Part shown: in pieces, positions 59,399 through 64,000 of the stretch
Numbering within the stretch: position 1 is the first letter of the stretch
Layout of the letters: the number at the start of each line of letters is the position of its first letter
NCBI RefSeq assembly: GCF_007301515.1
Contig: NZ_CP041666.1
Coordinates: forward strand, 3,162,001 to 3,226,000
Origin: Radiobacillus deserti
GTDB lineage: Bacteria > Bacillota > Bacilli > Bacillales > Amphibacillaceae
DNA: 64,000 bases
Direction of reading: 5' to 3'
Made by a program: the position numbers and the translations under genes
The notes under the pieces: model-generated
Told to the model about the DNA's origin: nothing
What the model saw: only the letters and a program-made list of their open reading frames with translations
Databases searched by the model: none

Positions 59399-59414
59399 AT
59401 AATGTCTACATTAT
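59399..59414. promoter_or_regulatory. Inverted repeat between ku and ligD
   Basis: ATAATGTCTACATTAT is a perfect 7-2-7 inverted repeat in the 96-base divergent promoter region, a candidate shared operator. Confidence 0.4.
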
Positions 59415-59460
59415 GACTAAGAATCTTTACAACCTGACACACTAGTGGAAAAAGGAGAGG

Positions 59461-61293
59461 ATGAAGGATATGATGCAGCCAATACCAAGCACGGATATCC
59501 CTCAAGGAAAAGAATGGGGGTATGAAGTAAAATATGATGGATTTCGAGCATCCTTACACATTGATGTCAGCTCCATCCAATTGGTCAGTCGAAATCAAGT
59601 GAATTTATCTGCAAATTTTCCTGAAATTATCTCCTATGTAGAGGAGAATTTGGAAAAATACTTACCATTCCTACCTATTGAATTAGATGGAGAAATCGCC
59701 ATTTTAAATACGAAGCTTCAATCGAATTTCTACTTGCTACAGCAGCGTGGAAGACTTAAAGCTAAGGCGAAAATCGCAGACGCAGCTAAGGAGCGCCCTG
59801 CCCATTTCCTAGCTTTTGACATCCTGCGGTGGAAGGGAAAAACACTGCTAAACGAAGCCTTTTCACAACGAAAACAAAAACTGGAAGTCTTTTTTCAATC
59901 TATTCTACCCACTCCCACCGTCTTGTGGGGGGAACGAATCGGTTATGTAAATACGTTCTCAGACCCTTCACACCTATGGTTTTTAGTGACAGAAGAAAAG
60001 GGCGAGGGAATCGTAGCAAAACGGCTAACCAGTACGTACATAGAAGGGAAAAGCCACAGGGATTGGTTTAAGATAAAGAACTGGCGGACAATTCGAGGAT
60101 TTATCACAGGTTATGATCAAAAAAATGGTTACTTTACCTTATCCGTATATAAAAACGATGTCATTCATCCGTTAGGTAAATTTAAGCATGGCATACCTGA
60201 CACAGAGTTAGCTACATTAAAACAGTTCGTGTCCAAAAACGGAACAAAAAAAGGAGACAGATGGCACTTAGCTCCGGCTATTTGTTGTGAAGTTCACTGT
60301 TTAGGCGTTAAGGATGATGATCTTCGCGAACCAGAATTCCACCAGTTTCGGCTTGATATAACGCCAGAGGAGTGCACCCTACAAACGATAGCGGAAAACC
60401 TAGCCATGTTTCCAGAGGATCTTGATTTAACAAAAAAGGATAAGATGTTTTGGCCAACACCTCAGTTTTCAAAATTAGACTTACTCCTTTATTTACGAGA
60501 CATTGCACCTTATATGCTCCCCTTTTTAAAAAATAAAGTATTAACATTAATTCGCTGTCCAGATGGTGTAGAAGGGGAATTTTTTTATCAAAAGCACTTA
60601 CCTTCCTATGCGCCAGACCGATTGGCTGGACCGAAGACAGAGGATGGTATTTTACAGGTATGTAGAGATGTAGAAGGCCTATTATATCTTGGGAATCATG
60701 GTGCAATGGAATACCATGTTCCGTTTCAAAAAATCGGGGACGATTATCCGGACGAAATTGTGTTTGACTTAGACCCACCCTCGGTAGAGGAATTTTCTAT
60801 TGCTGTTTTTGCAGCCCAGCTTATCAAAGAGCTGTTAGACCACCTCCACTTAATTGCTTTTGTTAAAACGTCAGGAAATAAAGGGCTACAAATTTATATC
60901 CCGATTCCAGAAAAAAGCCTGTCCTATGAAGAAACGGCACAATTTACGATGGCATTAGCGCTGTTATTAGAAAACAAATACCCAGATTTATTCACAACTG
61001 AACGATTAAAGAAAAATCGGAAGAATCGTTTATATATCGATTATATTCAACACGGGAAAGACAAAACCTTAGTTTCTCCCTATTCCCCAAGAAAAACCGA
61101 AAATGGAACGGTCTCTACTCCACTGTTTTGGGATGAGGTGACAGAAGCACTTCAACCAAGCCAATTCACTATTCAGAATGTTGTAGAACGTGTTAAAGAA
61201 AAAGGGTGTCCGTTTATTACCTATCATCAAGCAAGAGGTAAACAGAACCTAAAACTACTCCGCGAATTCACCACTACGAGCATGAAACCATAG
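59461..61293 (+). CDS. ligD: ATP-dependent DNA ligase LigD (ligase plus polymerase domains)
   Basis: Partner of Ku. The N-terminal ligase domain (about 1-300) has the adenylated Lys24 in EVKYDGFRA, ELDGEIAIL and GEGIVAKRL. The C-terminal primase-polymerase domain (about 320-605) has the metal motif VFDLDPPS near 436. There is no 3'-phosphoesterase domain, the same arrangement as B. subtilis YkoU. 610 residues. ATG at 59461 follows AAAAGGAGAGG closely; an ATG three codons in has better spacing. Confidence 0.95.
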   Translation: MKDMMQPIPSTDIPQGKEWGYEVKYDGFRASLHIDVSSIQLVSRNQVNLSANFPEIISYVEENLEKYLPFLPIELDGEIAILNTKLQSNFYLLQQRGRLKAKAKIADAAKERPAHFLAFDILRWKGKTLLNEAFSQRKQKLEVFFQSILPTPTVLWGERIGYVNTFSDPSHLWFLVTEEKGEGIVAKRLTSTYIEGKSHRDWFKIKNWRTIRGFITGYDQKNGYFTLSVYKNDVIHPLGKFKHGIPDTELATLKQFVSKNGTKKGDRWHLAPAICCEVHCLGVKDDDLREPEFHQFRLDITPEECTLQTIAENLAMFPEDLDLTKKDKMFWPTPQFSKLDLLLYLRDIAPYMLPFLKNKVLTLIRCPDGVEGEFFYQKHLPSYAPDRLAGPKTEDGILQVCRDVEGLLYLGNHGAMEYHVPFQKIGDDYPDEIVFDLDPPSVEEFSIAVFAAQLIKELLDHLHLIAFVKTSGNKGLQIYIPIPEKSLSYEETAQFTMALALLLENKYPDLFTTERLKKNRKNRLYIDYIQHGKDKTLVSPYSPRKTENGTVSTPLFWDEVTEALQPSQFTIQNVVERVKEKGCPFITYHQARGKQNLKLLREFTTTSMKP

Positions 61294-61318
61294 GAATTAA
61301 ATGTTAAGCAACAATGAG

Positions 61319-61373
61319 AAAAACCCGATCTACCTCGAATTTTCTTTAATCAATTCGACAGTAGCTCGGGTTT
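61319..61373 (-). terminator. Terminator between ligD and ampS
   Basis: Long interrupted hairpin: AAACCCGA, CTAC and TCGAATT pair with their complements, with a T5 run on the minus strand. It lies 25 bases beyond the original ampS stop at 61398-61400. Confidence 0.75.
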
Positions 61374-61439
61374 CAAATTCGTTTTCCTCATTGGAATTTA
61401 GAAAGAAATAGCCCAGCTACCTTTTCTAAAAATAGCTTC

Positions 61440-62633
61440 TCATTTTCCGTCCTTCGTTACTCCATCAATATCTAAGGAAGCAGAACCCATCATGAAGTCT
61501 TCATGTACAATACTGTCATTGACACCGTGTTGGTCCATTTCTTCCTTCGAAAAGTTTGGCCCGTTTTCAATATTCGTTGGATACGCCTTTCCTAACGCAA
61601 GGTGACAAGACGCGTTCTCATCAAATAGCGTATTGAAAAAGATAATGTTGGATTGAGAAATCGGGGACTCATTCGGAACAAGTGCCACTTCTCCTAATCT
61701 TTTCGCACCTTCATCCGATTCTAAAAGTGTTTTTAAGGTTTCTTCCCCTTCTTCTGCGGAATATTCTACAACGATTCCATCTTTAAAGGTAAGCTTAAAG
61801 TTTTCAATTAAATTCCCACCGTAATTAAGCGGTTTTGTGCTAGATACTGTCCCATTCACTCCATATTTATGGGGCATTGTAAATACTTCTTCTGTCGGCA
61901 TGTTCGGATTAAATTCTATCCCTTTTACTGATTTTGTAGATCCACCATGCCAAATATGCCCTTCAGGTAGATCAATGGTTAAATCTGTACCTTCTGCTTT
62001 ATAAATTAATTGTGTATATTGTTTTTCATTTAAATAGTTACGTGCTTTCTCTAATGTAGAATTATGCTCTTTCCATGCTTGAATCGGATCGTCTACGTCC
62101 ACACGGGAAATACTAAAAATGTTATCCCATAGTGTTTCAACTGCTTCTTCCTCCGAAAGTTCTGGGAATACTTTGTGAGCCCATGAAGCTGTTGGATAGC
62201 CTACAATCGACCAGCAAACTTTATCGTTCATAATATAATCACGATATTCACTTAGCGCAACTCCAGAAGCTTTATTTGTAGCCGCAATTCTGGCCGAATC
62301 AATCCCTTTTAGTAAGTCAGGGTTTTGGCCATAAATCGTTAAAAGTCCATATCCATCCTTTACCATTTCAACTAATGCATCTTTTCTCCACTCAGGAAAC
62401 GTTTCTAACACTTCCATTGGAGCATGCTTCATTTTTAAATATGTAAGATCTTCGTCACTCCACTCCAAGTGTACGTTTTTTGCACCGGCTGCATAGGCTT
62501 CCTTTGCAACTAAACGAACAAACTCCGCTGATTCCACTGGAGCATTAATGATTAAGCCTTGTCCTTCTTGAAGATTGACACCTGTTTTAATTGCTAATTT
62601 TGCATATTTCTGAAGTAATTCCTGTTTTGCCAT
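61440..62633 (-). CDS. ampS: M29 family aminopeptidase, truncated by an in-frame stop
   Basis: Metallo-aminopeptidase of the AmpS/PepS family, 397 residues as read. The metal-binding region is intact: GEVALV, CHLALGKAY and SIVHEDFMMGSASLDIDG. The frame ends at a TGA at 61440-61442 after TKDG; the next 13 codons read EAIFRKGSWAISF and then a TAA at 61398-61400. These codons match the usual C-terminal segment, so a single base change (such as CGA to TGA) probably shortened it. Activity is uncertain. ATG at 62631-62633 behind AGGAGGCG. Confidence 0.88.
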   Translation of the reverse strand: MAKQELLQKYAKLAIKTGVNLQEGQGLIINAPVESAEFVRLVAKEAYAAGAKNVHLEWSDEDLTYLKMKHAPMEVLETFPEWRKDALVEMVKDGYGLLTIYGQNPDLLKGIDSARIAATNKASGVALSEYRDYIMNDKVCWSIVGYPTASWAHKVFPELSEEEAVETLWDNIFSISRVDVDDPIQAWKEHNSTLEKARNYLNEKQYTQLIYKAEGTDLTIDLPEGHIWHGGSTKSVKGIEFNPNMPTEEVFTMPHKYGVNGTVSSTKPLNYGGNLIENFKLTFKDGIVVEYSAEEGEETLKTLLESDEGAKRLGEVALVPNESPISQSNIIFFNTLFDENASCHLALGKAYPTNIENGPNFSKEEMDQHGVNDSIVHEDFMMGSASLDIDGVTKDGK

Positions 62634-62728
62634 TATAGTCGCCTCCTACTTCTTATTATTTCATAATCGAGATAAAATGAATAGTAGGATGAATCCCTAC
62701 TACCTTGAACTTCTACTCCGTTTTATCC

Positions 62729-63178
62729 CTAATTAACGATGCTAACATTCGCCTCTAACTCAAGCTCTACATTCCCTTTTATAGCTCGTGAAATCATACA
62801 AGATTCCTCTGCAAGCTTCGTTAATTTTTTGAGCTTTTCTAGCTCTGCACTCGTTGCTTCTGATGCCAATTGAACGGTAGGTCTGTGAATAATTTTCTTG
62901 TACGTAAACACGCCATTTGTTACATCCACTTGTCCTTCCGATTTCAAATCCATAAAATGAAGAGGAAGCTTTGCACGTTCAATCATTGCGGCAAGCGTAA
63001 TAATATAGCAAGTTGCGGCAGCACCCAATAGCATTTCATCTGGATTCGTCCCTTCTCCAGGCCCATCCATTTCTGGCGGAATAGATATGGTGGTCTTTAG
63101 ATTGCCAGCAGCTATTCTTCCTACACTGTTTCGTCCACCTGGCCAATCCGCTTGTAAGTGAAAATGATGTAATGTCAT
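62729..63178 (-). CDS. OsmC family peroxiredoxin-like protein (SACOL1771 type)
   Basis: 149 residues. Two conserved cysteines, in AAATCYIIT (about 57) and EESCMISRA (about 127), form the thiol site of OsmC/Ohr proteins, which reduce organic hydroperoxides. The N-terminal WPGGRNSVGRI places it in the SACOL1771-like group. ATG at 63176-63178. Stand-alone gene. Confidence 0.85.
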   Translation of the reverse strand: MTLHHFHLQADWPGGRNSVGRIAAGNLKTTISIPPEMDGPGEGTNPDEMLLGAAATCYIITLAAMIERAKLPLHFMDLKSEGQVDVTNGVFTYKKIIHRPTVQLASEATSAELEKLKKLTKLAEESCMISRAIKGNVELELEANVSIVN

Positions 63179-63356
63179 TTATAAGACTTCCCTTCTTTTT
63201 CGTTCTTTACGTTTCTCAACTCGTACCGTTCTTAAGCACGATTTTACATAAGATCCTTTCGCTTCTCAAACATTTCACAATAATCTTGTGTTGTCATATA
63301 GCCACCCGTTCTCTAATACGATAAACTAGAAGAGAATAAAGAAAAGGGTGGGATGA

Positions 63357-63572
63357 ACAATAGGGTACACATTACCGAAAGTAAAAGAGATTCTTGAGTT
63401 AAAAAGGCACAGACAAAAGAAAGGTTTGCGTTATTATCTTCAAGAGTATCATTTTCAGTATGTACATAATCGTTACCCTAGGAAACAGAACATTCTACGA
63501 CTAACCTCAACGACTCAACATCACAGCATCAACTGCAAAACGAAACGAATCGTCTATGAATCTTCAGATTAA
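63357..63572 (+). pseudogene. Possible small gene with shifted start
   Basis: A stretch of 71 codons is open, basic and hydrophilic (VKEILELKRHRQKKGLRYYL near the start), but has no start codon. An ATG at 63353-63355 behind AAAGGGTGGG would enter it after a one-base shift; in its own frame it ends after 14 codons. This could be a decayed small gene or chance. The rest of the gap 63179-63571 holds nothing I recognise. Confidence 0.25.
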
Positions 63573-63609
63573 AAAATGAACCTAGATACTCGTATCTAGG
63601 TTCATTTTT
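63572..63609. terminator. Bidirectional terminator after the TerC-like gene
   Basis: A 17-bp perfect stem, AAAAATGAACCTAGATA with its complement, and a 4-base loop. T runs occur in both directions. Confidence 0.92.
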
Positions 63610-63610
63610 A

Positions 63611-64000
63611 TTAATGTGCTTGTTCTCTTTCTCGCTCTACCTCTAATTCCTCTTCTTGGTCCGCCTCTTCTATTTTAGAGGATAAGAACCATCCCGCTAT
63701 TGCGATAGCCACCAGTACACCATAGAATATTAGCTTCCAGGCTGTCGAATGAGCAAAGTCATGCGGTAGGATGTGTAGGGACTCATGTGCTAGCACACTA
63801 ACAACAAGCTTTACCCCAACCCAACCAACGATAACAAACGCAGCTACCTCTAAACCTGGTCTAGAATGAAGTAGTTTCACAAAAACATTTGCAGCAAAAC
63901 GCATGATAATTAACCCGATCATGCCACCTGCCAACACAACAGCAAATTGAGCACCATCTAGACTACCTATGCTTGCAAAATCCGTTTCCGGAAGCGTAAC
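63611..64000 (-). CDS. TerC family integral membrane protein (partial, C-terminus)
   Basis: The frame is open to the right edge; the last 129 residues are visible. Family features: DGAQFAVVLAGGMIGLIIMRFAAN, PGLEVAAFVIVGWVGVKL with its helix pattern, and SSAWKLIFYG-like region (STAWKLIFYG). TerC proteins such as B. subtilis YceF/YkoY take part in manganese export for secreted proteins. The tail is Glu-rich. The true start is outside the window. Confidence 0.85.
   Translation of the reverse strand, partial: VTLPETDFASIGSLDGAQFAVVLAGGMIGLIIMRFAANVFVKLLHSRPGLEVAAFVIVGWVGVKLVVSVLAHESLHILPHDFAHSTAWKLIFYGVLVAIAIAGWFLSSKIEEADQEEELEVEREREQAH

Noticed and set aside
60308..60778. 156-codon open frame antisense to ligD
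   Set aside because: Lies wholly inside ligD on the other strand, has no ribosome site, and its translation is not protein-like.

Overview
The window is a chromosomal segment of a low-GC, endospore-forming Bacillaceae bacterium. It carries spo0F, spoIIR, cwlJ, gerQ and a YhcN/YlaJ-type lipoprotein, and its gene order follows the Bacillus subtilis stretch running from atp through ywl, prfA, rho, murAB, fba, spo0F, pyrG, rpoE, argS, speEB, pbpG, ywhD, ywfO, pta, hemQ and cwlJ to gerQ. The genus cannot be fixed from the sequence; a Halobacillus/Pontibacillus/Oceanobacillus-like relative is a guess. The subunit c sequence keeps the ordinary GxGxGxG helix, which argues against an extreme alkaliphile. 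Most genes are on the minus strand.

Layout. 1-4.8 kb: a sugar ABC transporter locus with two tandem, very similar binding lipoproteins. Each has its own sigma-A promoter flanked by CcpA/LacI-type operators, followed by a permease with an unusual large loop and the start of a second permease. 4.9-12 kb: the complete atpIBEFHAGDC operon. 12.3-14.5 kb: a Vpr-like secreted subtilase. 14.6-21.3 kb: mnaA, upp, glyA, ywlG, rpiB, ywlE, mntP and ywlC, with a DnaA-box cluster just upstream of ywlC. 21.5-28 kb: spoIIR, prmC, prfA, tdk, a zinc-free L31 gene and rho. 28.5-35.8 kb: glpX, murAB, transaldolase, fba, spo0F, pyrG and rpoE.

36-42.5 kb: a XapX micro-protein, an acetyltransferase, argS, ywiB, an orphan AimR-like (arbitrium receptor family) gene, speB and speE. 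42.7-50.9 kb: a class A PBP, ywhD, a 4-OT tautomerase, a patchy region of small or decayed genes, a FUSC-type exporter, ywgA, ywfO and lipL. 51-57 kb: menC, pta, hemQ with a Fur-like box over its promoter, cwlJ, gerQ, small membrane genes and a CcpA-boxed micro-gene. 57.2-64 kb: an acyltransferase, the divergent ku/ligD repair pair, an M29 aminopeptidase truncated by an in-frame stop, an OsmC protein and the edge of a TerC-family gene.

Most of the window is housekeeping. The points deserving a second look are: the orphan AimR-like receptor; the mosaic tandem duplication of the binding protein; the large loop in its permease; three copies of a dispersed inverted repeat; a GC-rich element with terminal inverted repeats; a 20-nt periodic array; the enlarged YwlE arginine phosphatase; the nonsense-truncated aminopeptidase; and Fur-like boxes upstream of hemQ and atp. 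No CRISPR array, prophage, tRNA, rRNA or intact insertion sequence was seen. I did not find a convincing multi-gene undescribed system.
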